A stretch of DNA of 64,000 nucleotides from Torymus aiolomorphi (GCA_036365515.1 CM070876.1:92501800-92565799), one strand, 5' to 3'. Shown: positions 35,510 through 46,901, counted from the first letter of the stretch. The notes: generated by a model not told the origin, from the sequence alone. Made by a program: numbers and translations.

Positions 35510-36422
35510 TGTCACGATACGACATATCTCATTTTTTTTCCTCTATCCAATTAATTTATTAAATAAAAGGAAGAGAATTGAAAATAATGAGATCACGCAA
35601 ATTCCTCCCGGGTGACGAGTCGCGGTTGCCAAAAAGATCGAGGCAATTACAATAACAAAGCCATAAAACTTGAGATGTCGGATGACCGCCGTCGGCACGG
35701 AGCACAAAAGCGAGATGCGTTATCAGCTCCAAAACTAGCGCTGATAATGCATGAACGTGGTAACGAACATACCCGTGATTTATGACCCTGCGTGTATCGA
35801 TATCGGGCTCCGAACTATAGGAGATCGATATCGGTGCATAAGGTGGGGACCCAGGTACTTCACATCTGAATAAATAGTGTGACCATCCGGGCAGCGTAGA
35901 GTTATTAGTATTAGACCGGACCAGATAATTACGCTCGTAGATACGAGCCCGAAAAACTTCGAAAAGTTCATTGTAAAGGGCAGCGGCCCTCAGTTTAAGT
36001 TTTGCCCGCTAAGTGGGCAGCCCGGTTTTCCATAAAACAAATCGTTCGTTAGAGTAGTAGTTATTGTAAAAGCAGCACTAAGAATTATAAAACGAGTTAT
36101 TTCTGTCACCAATAAATGAAAGTGATTACAAGGAGTGCAGTATTAAACGAGATTTCCTACCATAGAAAGAGGTAGAAAGATATTGCAAACCCTAGGACAA
36201 CAAATCAATAAACAACAATACAAAGTAAGTTATCTAAAAGGTTTTTCCTGTCACTAGACTCTCGAGTCTGGACGAAATCCTATCCATCCTCCTTGCCTTC
36301 TCACGCCACGCTAAAAGATAATCCACTTGCGTAAACCGCTCGGCGCAAAGTGGAAGTTGCGCGCTCTCGATAATAAAGACGAATTAAATAAATAATTAAA
36401 GTTTTCATTTCGGAAAGTCACA
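35510..36422 (+). repeat. 3' LTR of element A
   Basis: Near-identical copy of 19214-20136, lacking about 10 bp of a T-rich run near 36242. Followed by AATT, matching the four bases before the 5' LTR. Confidence 0.92.
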
Positions 36423-36654
36423 AATTCTATAGTAAGATAATAATATTTTTTTTTTAAATTACGTATGTACATCTATATATTACGTATGCTTGTTCCTAAC
36501 ATTATATAACGAACAAATTTTGTGTAAATTTTGCTCTAGTCAAATATCGAAATATACTTATTTTCTTGAACTGTTATTACCATTTTATTTTTATTATTTA
36601 CATACTACGTGATCAATAACTAAATATATAGAAGGTTGCAATTCCCGTCCTACG

Positions 36655-37379
36655 CACCTTGAACTACACCACGATGCGTCCGGCAAGTATCTTCTGTCTT
36701 TAAAAGAAAATTTCCCAAAATTTAAAAAAATTACATTAACAGTTTAAGAAGATGTTTAATTAAAATTCATATTTGCAGATAATAGGTAGATTGACTTGTG
36801 TAAGAAAAACTTACATGAATTTATAAAGTATAACAGCTCATGGTTAAACTATTTTAGAGGGTGGTAACTTCTATGATCTATACTTCGAAAATGTTTACCC
36901 AAAATTTTTTTACTTTTTGTGTTTCAATTACAGTTATTATGTTAGTATTTTTGTAATATTTTTTGTTAGACGTAATTATTTTTTATACAAATTTTTATAG
37001 TAAATATATATAAAGCAAATTTTATTTTAAAAATTCTCTTTGTTATAATAATTGACTTGCGTGCACTTAATTGATTCCACCAGTTTCATGAGTTTATTTT
37101 TAGTAGTACTTACGATTTTTTGTTATAAAAATAATTCCATATTTCTATGTCACAAAAATGTACTTGTCTATATAAAATAATAATTGATTCCACTTCTTTC
37201 ATGTGTTTGTTTTAAACTATGATATTCTTTTGGGGGAGAGAGGGGGAGAAAGAGAGAGAGGGAGAGAGAGAGGAGGTGAGAGAGAGGGAGGGAGAGAGAG
37301 AAAGAGGGAGAGAGATTACAAATACACTTATACTCGCCAAAGTTTTACTTTTTTTAAAAGTGTTATTTTAGGGAGATTG
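36655..37379. repeat. Right arm of the inverted repeat enclosing element A
   Basis: Reverse complement of 18238-18996, including the GA-rich tract at 37233-37315. The 232 bp between it and the LTR do not match the left side well, so the centre of the former palindrome was heterogeneous. Confidence 0.85.
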
Positions 37380-37985
37380 TAATTATATCAATAGCCACCC
37401 AATAATCATTTGTCGTCCCCTGAAGCCCTATAAAAATTACGTGTGGCATTATTCCCCTAATATAACGATTGTATAAGGGCATTATGTCAAAATTTAGATA
37501 ACCAATAATTAAGTTAATGTTTATAATAATCTATGCGTAGCTGTTGGCCCCTTGTGCCGAGACACATAAATTGTGCGCCCCTAATATAATATTATGTGTA
37601 ATCTCGATCCAGTGTAATAATAAGGGTCACAAAAAAAAAAAAAAAATAAAAAAATATATATATATATATATATATTACGGAAACCGGTACTTTTGAGGAT
37701 CTATAGTTTTTTACTCCAGAGTTCGTATATGCTTGACTAAAGAAATAACTCCCTCTCTGCGTTGAAGGTATTAATATAATATAAATCCTCAAAAGTACCG
37801 TTTCATACCGAAGGAATTTTGAGGATGTTCTCAAAAGTCCGAAAAATCCTCAAAGTATCGAATCCGTGCTGACATAGATCCTGAAAAGCAGCATTTGATG
37901 TATTTATATATATGGGAGCGTCTGCCAGAAACCAGCCAGCGGGCGCGCGGGACGCATTTTTCATGCAAAACACGCTATGTTCAAC
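37380..37985. repeat. Non-coding DNA with inverted AAAAGTACCG words
   Basis: An A-run and a (TA)n tract lie at 37630-37676. CGGTACTTTTGAGGAT (37687-37702) is mirrored by ATCCTCAAAAGTACCG (37785-37800) around a core GACTAAAGAAATAACTCC (near 37737), the same core as at 6857, 7191 and 8801. No gene. Confidence 0.6.
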
Positions 37986-37989
37986 TCGC

Positions 37990-38630
37990 TCGTAATCGTA
38001 TTCTGAGTCTCTCAGAAAAAACAAAAGATATATATCGATAGATTTTATCCAGCTCTTTCCAATGGTGCTATTGTTTTTACATCGAAACTTTTTCTTCTGG
38101 TCGAAAATTCAAGTTGTAAGTTCAGAGACATTTTTCTCAAAGTATATCATGTTTTTTTTTCAATATGCATATGACCATTCGAAAGTACAAGTCTTAAGCT
38201 ACAAAACCCTAAATTTTCAAATTGGAGAAATGAAGGGCTCAAAAGTAACAAGATTAAAAAGACAGCGGTGAGTGGCCGCGCGTACTCTTCGCGCTGCGCT
38301 CGGACGCGCCGCACGCTCCGGCTTGGTATAATGAGCACGTAATCGTATTTTGAGTCTCTCAGAAAAAAACAAAAGACATATATCGATAGATTTTTTCCTG
38401 CTCTTTCCAATGGTGCTATTCTTTTTACTCCCAAACACTTTCTTCTGATCGGAAATTCGAGTGGAAAGTTCAGAACCATTTTTCTTAAAGTATAACATGG
38501 TGTTCTTCAAAATGCAAAGCACCATTCGAAAGTACAAGTTATAAGCTACAAACCCCTACATTTTAAAGTTGGAGAAACGTAGAGCTCAAAAGTAATAATA
38601 TTAAGAAGACAGCGGCGAGCGGCCGCGTGA
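37990..38630. repeat. Tandem duplication, two ~345-bp units
   Basis: Unit 1 (about 37993-38280) and unit 2 (about 38338-38628) share CGTAATCGTATT, TGAGTCTCTCAGAAAAAA, a TATATCGATAGATTTT word, CTTTCCAATGGTGCTATT, CATTCGAAAGTACAAGT and AAGACAGCGG. Both end in a GC-rich GCGGCCGCG-type patch. No conserved frame. Confidence 0.85.
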
Positions 38631-38723
38631 AATCTGTTCTGCTCTTGGACGCACCTCTGTATGCGTATATATCTATTATACTTTAATCGTTGCATCATTT
38701 TCACTTGTTATCATTTCTGCCAC

Positions 38724-38769
38724 TAGAGGGACCACAGAGTCGTTCCCAATACTTAGAAAAGCTCCTTAG
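38724..38769 (+). other. Exon-like segment
   Basis: A pyrimidine-containing stretch ending CACTAG precedes, and GGTATTTAT follows with a weak GTATTT donor. The 46-nt interval is open in a frame giving GPQSRSQYLEKLLR. The composition suggests a real peptide, but the joined frame does not agree with the preferred frame of the next segment. Speculative. Confidence 0.2.
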
Positions 38770-38823
38770 AAGGTATTTATCACCCACTGAAAATGTTTTA
38801 ATTTCAATTTTTGATAACATAAT

Positions 38824-39182
38824 TAATGAAACTGAATATTATTCATACATCTTATGGCATGGACCGTACCACTGAATTTTGTTAGAGCATCAAATAGAAC
38901 ATTATATATATATATTTTTTTTCAATAATATTAGGCTTGCACAATAAAAGATACATAATTATGAATTAATAATGAATTAAGCTATAGAGGTTAATTACTA
39001 TAAAGCTATCAAAATGAAATCTGGCTACAGACTCATAATTTCATTCATAATTAAGTATCGCTTATTGTGTAAACCTAATATTATTGAAAATAGATATTTA
39101 TAATGTTCTATTTGATGCTCTAACAAAATTCAGTGGTATAATCCATGCCATAAGATGTATGAATAATATTCAGTTTCATTAA
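38824..39182. mobile_element. Palindromic element (MITE-like), ~360 bp
   Basis: TAATGAAACTGAATATTATT at the left end is mirrored by AATAATATTCAGTTTCATTA at the right end. The arms continue inward through CATCTTATGGCATGGA, ATTTTGTTAGAGCATCAAAT and a TTGCACAATAA/TTACACAATAA word to an AT-rich centre. A diverged single arm is at 4298-4400. Confidence 0.85.
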
Positions 39183-39185
39183 CAG

Positions 39186-39612
39186 TGTTGGTCAAAGTAT
39201 TGTGCAAAAGTGCTACAAGCTATCGAACGACGGAAGCGCGACGTGGCAAACAGCGACGAAGCCGCGAAACTCGCTGCCACAGCAGCTGCCGCGGCGGCCG
39301 CGGCGTCTGGCTGCTGGGACAACTTGAGTTGCAGGTGAAGTTCGATTACTCCAATTTAAAGAAATTGCAGTGAATGAGTAAAGTGATGTTGATATTATGA
39401 ACAATATGCAGAAACACGTTTTGAAACGATTGAGAAAATATCAGATAAGTAACCTATGCGATTATTTAAATTATTTTGTGTATGTGGATAATCATTCAAA
39501 TACTCAAAATATTCTTCGATAAGTCTGAATTATATTTCAAATAGATACTTTGTGCATTTTTTTATTTCAGAGAAGACGGTACATTCAGAATGCCAATATG
39601 CTTTGACAAAAG
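39186..39612 (+). other. Candidate host exons encoding a small secreted-type peptide
   Basis: Segment 39186-39332 follows CATTAACAG and ends before GTGAAG. One frame is open throughout and contains ERRKRDVANSDEAAKLAA, an Ala run and SGCWDNLSC. Segment 39570-39625 follows TTTTTTATTTCAG and in the compatible phase gives EDGTFRMPICFDKRRIN and stop. A dibasic RRKR and paired Cys suggest a peptide precursor, but no family is recognised. The upstream end coincides with the palindromic element, so the gene may be truncated. Confidence 0.3.
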
Positions 39613-40325
39613 ACGTATAAATTGAAGCTTACTCATTCGGACAATCAGACATCAGACATGAAGAAGACAATAAGAATGTGCATTAAGTTTACAGTTCTCA
39701 ACCTTCAGATTATTAAATAATTATAAAATAGTTTTGCGGCTAGTGAAGAAGAAAATATTAGAAGCAAGAAGAACTAGACCTAGTAAAAAAAGCAATCACC
39801 AAGTACAGTTGCGATCTCAGCTGCATTTTTTTTTCAGGACACGGTACATTCAAAGTGCACAATAGACAAAGAACTATAAACTGAAGATTATTCATGAAGA
39901 CAACCAGACATAAAGAGGACAATACGGATGTGCATTAAGTTTTCAGTTCTCAACCATCAGATGGTTAAATAATTATTAAATAGTTTTGTGGCTAGTGTAG
40001 ATAAAAATATGAGAAACGAGAAGAACAACATGTAAAAAAGAACAGTTACATAGTGCAGTTTCGATGACTACTGCATTTTTGTTTTAGAAAACGGTATATT
40101 AAGAATGCAAATTGACCAAAGAAGTATAAACCGAAAATTATTCATTCAGACAATCAGACATGAAGAGGACAATAAGGATGTGCAATAAGATTACGGCTTT
40201 TCACCATCAGATTATTAAATAATTATAAAATAGTTTTATGGCTAGTGCAGAAGAAAATATGAGAAACAAGAAAAACATCATGTAAAAAAAAAAAATCCCC
40301 AAGTGCCATTGCAATGTCTACTAAT
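39565..40325 (+). repeat. Three tandem units of ~255 bp
   Basis: Units start near 39568, 39836 and 40086 with a T-run plus CAG or TAG, then GACGGTACATTCA-like, CAAAGAAGTATAAA-like, CAGACATGAAGAGGACAATA-like and GCTAGTG-like words. The first unit carries the exon-like segment, and later units have diverged so that its frame is lost. Probably exon plus 3' flank duplicated twice. Confidence 0.75.
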
Positions 40326-42084
40326 TACAGTGAAAAGTAATTTCATACTCTGTGCTGCGTTACAGCAGACTCGTCTACAACTTCTGGCTGGGATTAAGCT
40401 TTAATATGTAAGAACTTTTCTCTTAAAATTTTCTTTAAATTAGGTGAACGTAAATCACATGTACAATATGTACTGTGTGCACTTCATATTATGGTTACGT
40501 ACAAATACCAATATTGTTATATAGTGACTGATTAGAGTTTTATAATATGTTAATATTTGATGTATTATGATATAAAGTAACTTTTTAGGAAACTTAATTT
40601 TAAATTACAAAAACAGCATTGAAAATGTGTAGCAAATATAATACAATGTTGTGCAAATAGATGATGGATTTCTCGCCAAGTATTTCTAAAGTGAGTTTAA
40701 AAAATACATCGAATAAAATCTATCGATCATAATTATACAAACAATAAGAGATGAACTGTGAATCAAAATACCAAAAGGAGAAATCATTTAAATAAAAAAA
40801 TATGCTTATTTGGTTAGTTTTTATTTATTCAAGTCGCAACTGGTCACATAGTTGATTTAAACTTAATGCTGATAAAAGACATTCGTTTGCAACTACTGGT
40901 TTGAGTTACAAGAGTATTCTACATTTTGTCGAAGAACTAGGACTATAAATCAGTTTAATTGAGATTGAAATTATAAATTTTATTATCACTAGCACTAATA
41001 CTAATACCAAACTAAAATCATCAATATATGTATGGTTATGAGTCTCACATTGCAGTTTGGCATAAATACCATTATTGTTTTAGCGACTAAGTTATGGTGA
41101 TTGATAAATTAAAAGTATCTGCAACAAACAAAATAAAATATCTCATTTATGTTGAATTACAAAACAAGCGTAAGATTACATGTAGTAAATATAATACCAT
41201 AATGTCTAAGCCGATAATGAATTTCTTGCATTGTATTTCTGAAGTACGTTTAGAACATGGAATTTCATAAAATGTAATAAATGTTGTATGTCATTTCATA
41301 AATGTTGTTACAGTTCTTTCACACCTTTTTCAAGCATATATTTACAAACAATGACAGACTAAAAACATAAAATACCAGAAAAAGTTTATTTAATTGTCAT
41401 TAAAAATATTAGATTCGTGAAACTTGTTGAAGCGTATTTACTTTGAATGTTGCTCTTAAACTCTTGGAATTAAAAAATATACTTATATTCAATCAATTTT
41501 TATTTATTCGAGTCCAACTTGCTTAGTTAGTTGTTCAAACAATATTTCCACGAAATGCTCTACAATTAATAGAAATTATATCGATAATAATTTCTCAAAT
41601 CATTATATTTATTTGTAATTAATTATGTGTAGAATTAGCAATCAAAATTTTTTGTTTTTATATCGTCCAAAATCATACATTTTATAACATTTTTCAACAG
41701 TTCATAATTCTTCCTAATTACATAGTGTTTAATCTTTTTAAAACAAAACCTTTCGGCTATGGGTCTCAGTTAACATCTTTTTACATCATTTTTTTACCAG
41801 TATAAAAACTGAAAAAAATTATTTATATGTAAGCTCTACGCAGGATAGTAATGGGAGCAGGTGACAGGCTGCAAATAAAGTTATCCATCAAATAATTTCT
41901 AAATCTAAGTAAGGTAAATGTACCACCTAGAAATACTTCGTCAAATGTAGACCCTCGGTAGGAACACTTATATTATTTCAATATAAAAAGAAATGCTTTA
42001 CACTTTTAACATAGAAGAAAAATATTATTAATTTTAATCGGTATTTATATATTCATAACTAAAATTGTAAATCTTTCTCTTTAA
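40326..42084. other. AT-rich non-coding DNA
   Basis: No gene recognised. 41820-42084 begins to resemble the modular repeat that follows (CAGGCTGC-AATAAA and AAATAATTTCTAAATCTAAGT words). Confidence 0.5.
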
Positions 42085-42832
42085 CATAACCAGAAGAAAT
42101 AATTTAATTTATTGAGAGTGTTCATAGAAAATTAAAAACACGTTTCTACTTAGGCAGGAAAAGCAAGTCATACGTACAAGAGGTAAGGCGTCCAGGCAGG
42201 CTGACAATAAATTTAATATTCAAAAAATTCCTAAACCTATGTAGGCATGAGAGGCGAGTATGCGCATAAAATGGCGGTGTGCCCGCAGGCTGATGCGAAG
42301 TATCGAATAATATTAATACTGAATCGAATAATTTTTAAACCACGTACAATAGCTGGCGGGGAAGCAAATTCAACGCACGATAGTTATAGGCAAACAGGCT
42401 ACCTATACGAAGTCCGTAATCGACTTATTTCTAAACCAAAATAGGAACTGTATAATTAATTTACTATTAATAAAATTATGGAATAAATAATTCTCAAACC
42501 AAAATAAGCGGGGGAAGGTAGTTCCGTGCTTGAATATAAGATTCATAAGCAAGTAATTTTGAAACATAAGTTGTAAATAGTGGAAGCGAGTTTGATGCAG
42601 AAAGTGGAGCAGCGCAGACGGGCTACTAAAATAAAAAATCATAATTAGATAATTCCTATACCGAAAAAGGCGGGGGAGGAATATTTACATATTAAACTGA
42701 AAACACGCAGACGGGCAACCTATCCAATCAAGAAGCAAGTAGTGATTTTTAAACGTAAGTAGCTTAGCCAAAAAGGGCGTGGCACCGAGATTTACACACA
42801 AAAGTAAGGACGCAATGACGAACTACCTATAA
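42085..42832. repeat. Left part of a large composite palindrome
   Basis: Reverse complement of about 63260-64000 (for example TTATTGAGAGTGTTCATAGA and CTGGCGGGGAAGCAAATTCA on this side). Modular: ACGCAGACGGGC, CCTAT-AAAT, GCAAGTA, AAACGTA-GTAGG, GTTTGA-GCAGAAAGTGGAGC and CAAAATAGGCGGGGAAGG boxes recur. Interrupted by element B at 42833. Confidence 0.85.
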
Positions 42833-44946
42833 TGTGACGGCACCTTCTACGTCATTTCATAAAAAGAAAATTTTTTCCACATATCGACGAAACATGATCA
42901 TAGCCCAGACTACTGGTATTTTGAGAAATAACATACTTATTCATTACTCACTTCGTTCAGTGTGACTCTACGAGTCACCGTACACTTGAGTTCGAAGAAT
43001 ATTGCAAGTTTACTACTTTTCAATTAAAATTAAAACAAATTTCAAACAAAAAAAAAATATTCAAATTTATTGTTCAAAATTTACTACATTTCAAATTTAT
43101 TGAATTTAAGGAAAATACCCTAGAGAAGGGATAAGGGACCGCTCTCTGCCGCTCTCTGCGTTAAAACATAGGATTTTCCCCACTATCACAAAAATCGACG
43201 TTTGGAAGGGATGACACCCCCGCACCATTGGACACCGTTTTCTCACTCCACTAGCCACAATTAACACTACAGGATACATGACTATCAACCGCCGTTACAA
43301 ATGTCAACCAGCGATTCGATGCCTCAAGATGACGCAACCACCCGATTCGACACCGCAGTTTTTCGGCTAAAAAAGAAGGAGGAGCAACACATTTAAATAC
43401 GCCGAGCACGCACTGTTCGACAGTCAGATCAACACAAGCCTCACAAGCTTTGCTGACTGCTCTAACAGATCGACACAAGCCTCACAAGCTTTAGACTCTG
43501 TTCAAACTTCAAATTTTAATAAATATTCAAGCATTACCAAATTCAATCTCTCTAAAAAAATTTATTATTACGAAAATTCAAATTCCCAAATTTTTTTTTC
43601 TTTTCACACTAAATTCAAAGGAAAATACATAATTTCTCAATTATCATAGTTCAAAGCTTTACGAGCCTAGACTACTGGTATTTTGAGAAATAACATACTT
43701 ATTCATTACTCACTTCGTTCAGTGTGACTTTACGAGTCACCGTACACTTGAGTTTGATTAGTATTATTGTATATTTCCAGTTTAAGGAAAAACACATTAC
43801 CTCTTGAGGAAAAAATAAAGAATTCAAAGGTAATTTAACAATTTGTTTTTCTAAATTGCATCTTCTCAAATACCCATAGCTTCAGCTTTACGAGTTGAGT
43901 CTAATGAAGTTTTTGAGAAGTTAAAAATATTACTTCGTAACCCACTTCGTTCAGTGTGATTTTACGAGTCACCGTACACTTGAGTTCGAAGAATATTGCA
44001 AGTTTACTACTTTTCAATTAAAATTAAAAACAAATTTCAAACAAAAAAATTCAAATTTATTGTTCAAATTTTACTACATTTCAAATTTATTGAATTTAAG
44101 GAAAATACATAATTTCTCAATTATCATAGTTCAAAGCTTTACGAGCCCAGACTACTGGTATTTTGAGAAATAACATACTTATTCATTACTCACTTCGTTC
44201 AGTGTGACTTTACGAGTCACCGTACACTTGAGTTTGATTAGTATTATTGTATATTTCCACTTTTAAAGAAAAACACATTACCTCTTGAGGAAAAATAAAG
44301 AATTCAAAAGTAATTTAACAATTTGTTTTTCTAAATTGCATTTCTCAAATACCCATAGCTTCAGCTTTACGAGTTGAGTCTAATGGAGTTTTTGAAAGGT
44401 TAAAAATATTATTTCGTAACCCACTTCGTTCAGTGTGACTTTACGAGTCACCGTACACTTGAGTACGAATAATATTGCAATATTTACTATTTCAAAAGCA
44501 CAGAATTCTAATTAAATAAAATAAAAGTCAGAATAACGAAGAATATCAATTAGACAAATTTTAGCCAGTAAATTCAATTGCGAGCTATGCTCTTTATAGG
44601 GAAGGGCGAACCTGAGGAATAACCTGAGTAGGGCAAAATTTAGTGTTCCTATATATTGTACATTAATTCCTGGGCTCGTGACCTTATTCCTAGTCCATAC
44701 GGTGGTACGTGCGGCCAAACGATCTTTACGAGACGTTCGTGCTACTCACCGTTGGTCCTTACGATAACCAAATCCTAAACCAAAAATTAGTCAAACTTAA
44801 ATCTCAGCGATTAACAGTGAATTTGATATTACACTCCTGTCCACATCTCGTCCATGGTTTATTAGCTAACGCAGCTACGACCAGAAAAGAGCATAACTCT
44901 TAATCGAGTTAAACATCCCAGTCATGTCGTGTCTTAGGACGTGACA
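42833..44946 (+). repeat. 5' LTR of element B
   Basis: 2114 bp. Contains repeats of the box CACTTCGTTCAGTGTGACTT followed by TACGAGTCACCGTACACTTG (near 42949, 43711, 43942, 44191 and 44422). Each box can fold as CACT/AGTG and GTGACT/AGTCAC hairpins. One 483-bp unit (starting near 44143), where the 3' LTR has five. Minus-strand frames conserved between LTRs are not taken as genes. Confidence 0.93.
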
Positions 44947-44967
44947 TAAGACTATAACAAAAAATTT

Positions 44968-44986
44968 TGGAGGCCCCGGAGGGATT
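44968..44986 (+). other. Primer-binding site of element B
   Basis: TGGAGGCCCCGGAGGGATT lies 21 bp after the LTR and begins with TGG. The complement implies a tRNA with U as discriminator and a GGCCCCG-like acceptor, closest from memory to tRNA-Thr. The later bases are not verified. Confidence 0.55.
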
Positions 44987-45939
44987 GAATTGGAAAGGAT
45001 GTGTAAATTAGAGTCATGTTAGTGTTTTTTTTTTGTACTATATTACTTACATTATATAATAAAAAAAATTAATAAAGTGTAAAATTTAATGAATGTTTGT
45101 GCAAAGTGTAAAAGACAACCAAGCTCGTATACCTTTTTAAAACTTAAATTAATACGTGAATAAATAAATGAATTAATAAATAACATTAAAATCAATGAAT
45201 AAATTAAATTAAGGATTATAAATTTTGTACTATATTTTGAAGTTTTATACATTTATTATGTTAGTTAATCCCCAAAGCCTATAAATAAAAAAAAAGGAGT
45301 GTGATCACGCGCAACGGCCTCTGTACTAAACTAAGAAAGAAAATTAAATAAATTTTTAATAATACGAAATTAATGAATCATAAATACTACAAGATTGAGT
45401 GAGTAAAAGAAACTAAAAAATTTATAAAAAAAAAAAGCCCTGCCAGGTAGAAGAGTAAGGGCGAAAGCCGGGTGAATTTTTATTGCAAGTGCAATTTAAA
45501 ACACATGGGAAACGCAGCAGACCCTTTTTCCATCGTTTAGTTTTTTTTCCCCTTTTCTCTTCTTCCCAAAATTTTCTCAAAAGAGCGAATGTCTACGTCT
45601 TCATTCGTTGCCACACTTTCGCGTACGCTGGACATTGTGTTTCACGTTTGTGCTCGCAGTATTTCTGTACCTTCGAAAGATTTTGTTTAAAGTAACTTTA
45701 TTTTCTTTTCTTATTTTCGAAAAAGTGAACCGACAGCTAATTATCTTTGTGAATTCGGTAATAACCTTGTGTATTGCCATTTGCCGTTGTAAATAAGACG
45801 TGTAGAAAACCATAACTTCTACATTAAGTGAATTTTTGTTGTTATTGGAATTAAAACAAATAGTAAGTAAATTTTGAAACATTTCTCTTAGTGTTGCCTT
45901 TTTGTAAATGTTGAGATGTGTTTTTTTGGATAATGTATA
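44987..45939 (+). other. Leader of element B with candidate splice donor
   Basis: About 950 bp. ATAGTAAGTA at 45860-45869 gives a good donor (GTAAGT at 45863) just before the first ORF. Several short frames at 45483-45800 are poor in recognisable content. A shared donor here could serve the acceptors near 46424, 47001 and 53813. Confidence 0.5.
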
Positions 45940-46320
45940 ATGATTCCGGTAGTCAATAATTTTGTTCTTGATAGCTATATTGCAAACCGCGTAGTCGAAT
46001 TAGATTCTCGTATAAACGGATTTGAAGTTTTTGAACAAGATAGCCGCGAGATAGTTTCCGCTATTTTGGAAGACCTCCAATATTTCCGAAGTGTTATTAA
46101 AGCTCAGGGTGATCAAATTAAAAGCTTAACTGAAACCTTGTTGGTTGCGGTAAATAAAATAAATAAACTAACTATTAAAAAGGAAAAAATTTGCACGCAT
46201 TTATCGGAAGTAATTAAGAGCCATTTCAAATTAAAAAGGGAAATTACTCAAAAATTTCAATCGTACGACCAGAATCTGAACTTAATTACTGTCAAGTTAA
46301 ATTCACTTTCGTTAAATTAA
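45940..46320 (+). CDS. MIP-family coiled-coil accessory protein 1 (element B)
   Basis: 126 residues: MIPVVNNFVLDSYIANRVVE at the N-terminus, then a long helical region with Leu/Ile/Val heptads (about 20-120) and the end KLNSLSLN. Same length, start, N-R pair near residue 16 and C-terminal LSLN as the ORF at 47119-47490, so the two are duplicates that have diverged. The A-element counterpart is at 23206-23514. No known domain. The coiled coil predicts oligomerisation. Confidence 0.65.
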   Translation: MIPVVNNFVLDSYIANRVVELDSRINGFEVFEQDSREIVSAILEDLQYFRSVIKAQGDQIKSLTETLLVAVNKINKLTIKKEKICTHLSEVIKSHFKLKREITQKFQSYDQNLNLITVKLNSLSLN

Positions 46321-46400
46321 AAGTTGAAATTGTAATTTAATAAGGCAATTAGGAAAATTGTGAATGATATAAAAAGTAACCAGTCGAATAAAATTTCTAA

Positions 46401-46901
46401 AATTATCTTTCTTTTTACTTTTTCAAAGTGGAGAATCAGGGTTATAAATCCGAGGCTAGGTCGAAGAAACGGAATCTTCGGCAAAGAGCAGCCTCAAGAA
46501 AGGATCACCAGCAGTTTGGTGCCGCGGGAAACTCCTTATTTAAAAACCGGCCAGTAACCGTAGAGCTAAGGCCCAACGGCGTATTGGGAGCGTTAGAAAA
46601 TTTACCTGAAGGAAACAATCGGTCAACCCGTCCTCAGCCCCGTCCTCGAATAATTAAGGACGAAGTTTTTAATACTAAAATCAAGGTAGTAGAATTTAAA
46701 AAAGGACATCGCGTTCCACCATCAGTAAGCAGTGAGGATAAGAGGGATTTGTTGAAGTGCAACAAATGTAAAGTCAATTATAGTAAAGAATATTGTATAA
46801 CTTGTGTTAAAATAAAGTTAGCGTTTGTACCTGATTTATCTGCTGTACCTCCAGACGAGGGATTAGAATATTGGCCCGAATCGAACTATTTTATAGACTA
46901 G
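46401..46901 (+). CDS. Zinc-ribbon-like accessory ORF of element B, no ATG
   Basis: An open frame of about 166 codons without any Met near its start. The first plausible coding residues follow a T-rich tract ending CAAAG at 46428 (ENQGYKSEARSKKRNLRQ), so it is probably an exon joined by splicing. Basic N-terminus (RSKKRNLRQR), a middle part with VELRPNGVLGALENLPEG, and near the C-terminus LLKCNKCKVN...CITCVK, a C-x2-C...C-x2-C metal site. It ends ESNYFID. Comparable in place to the basic ORF of element A. Confidence 0.5.
   Translation, partial: NYLSFYFFKVENQGYKSEARSKKRNLRQRAASRKDHQQFGAAGNSLFKNRPVTVELRPNGVLGALENLPEGNNRSTRPQPRPRIIKDEVFNTKIKVVEFKKGHRVPPSVSSEDKRDLLKCNKCKVNYSKEYCITCVKIKLAFVPDLSAVPPDEGLEYWPESNYFID

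Larger units (their letters stand above)
19214..36422 (+). mobile_element. Retroelement A: Ty3/gypsy (errantivirus-type) with two env genes
   Basis: About 17.2 kb bounded by LTRs (TGTCACG...GTCACA) and a 4-bp duplication AATT. Order: LTR, primer site, 3-kb leader, small coiled-coil ORF, basic ORF, gag, pol (PR-RT-RNase H-integrase), env1, env2, small Cys ORF, LTR. The pol order and the F-type env place it with insect errantiviruses. By eye the LTRs differ by about 20 substitutions and one ~10-bp indel, so the insertion is fairly young, yet gag, pol and both env are interrupted. Much longer than the usual 7-9 kb. Confidence 0.9.

Noticed and set aside
43106..43478. 60- and 75-codon minus-strand frames conserved at 56283-56655
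   Set aside because: Same reason: identical LTRs of element B. No domain.
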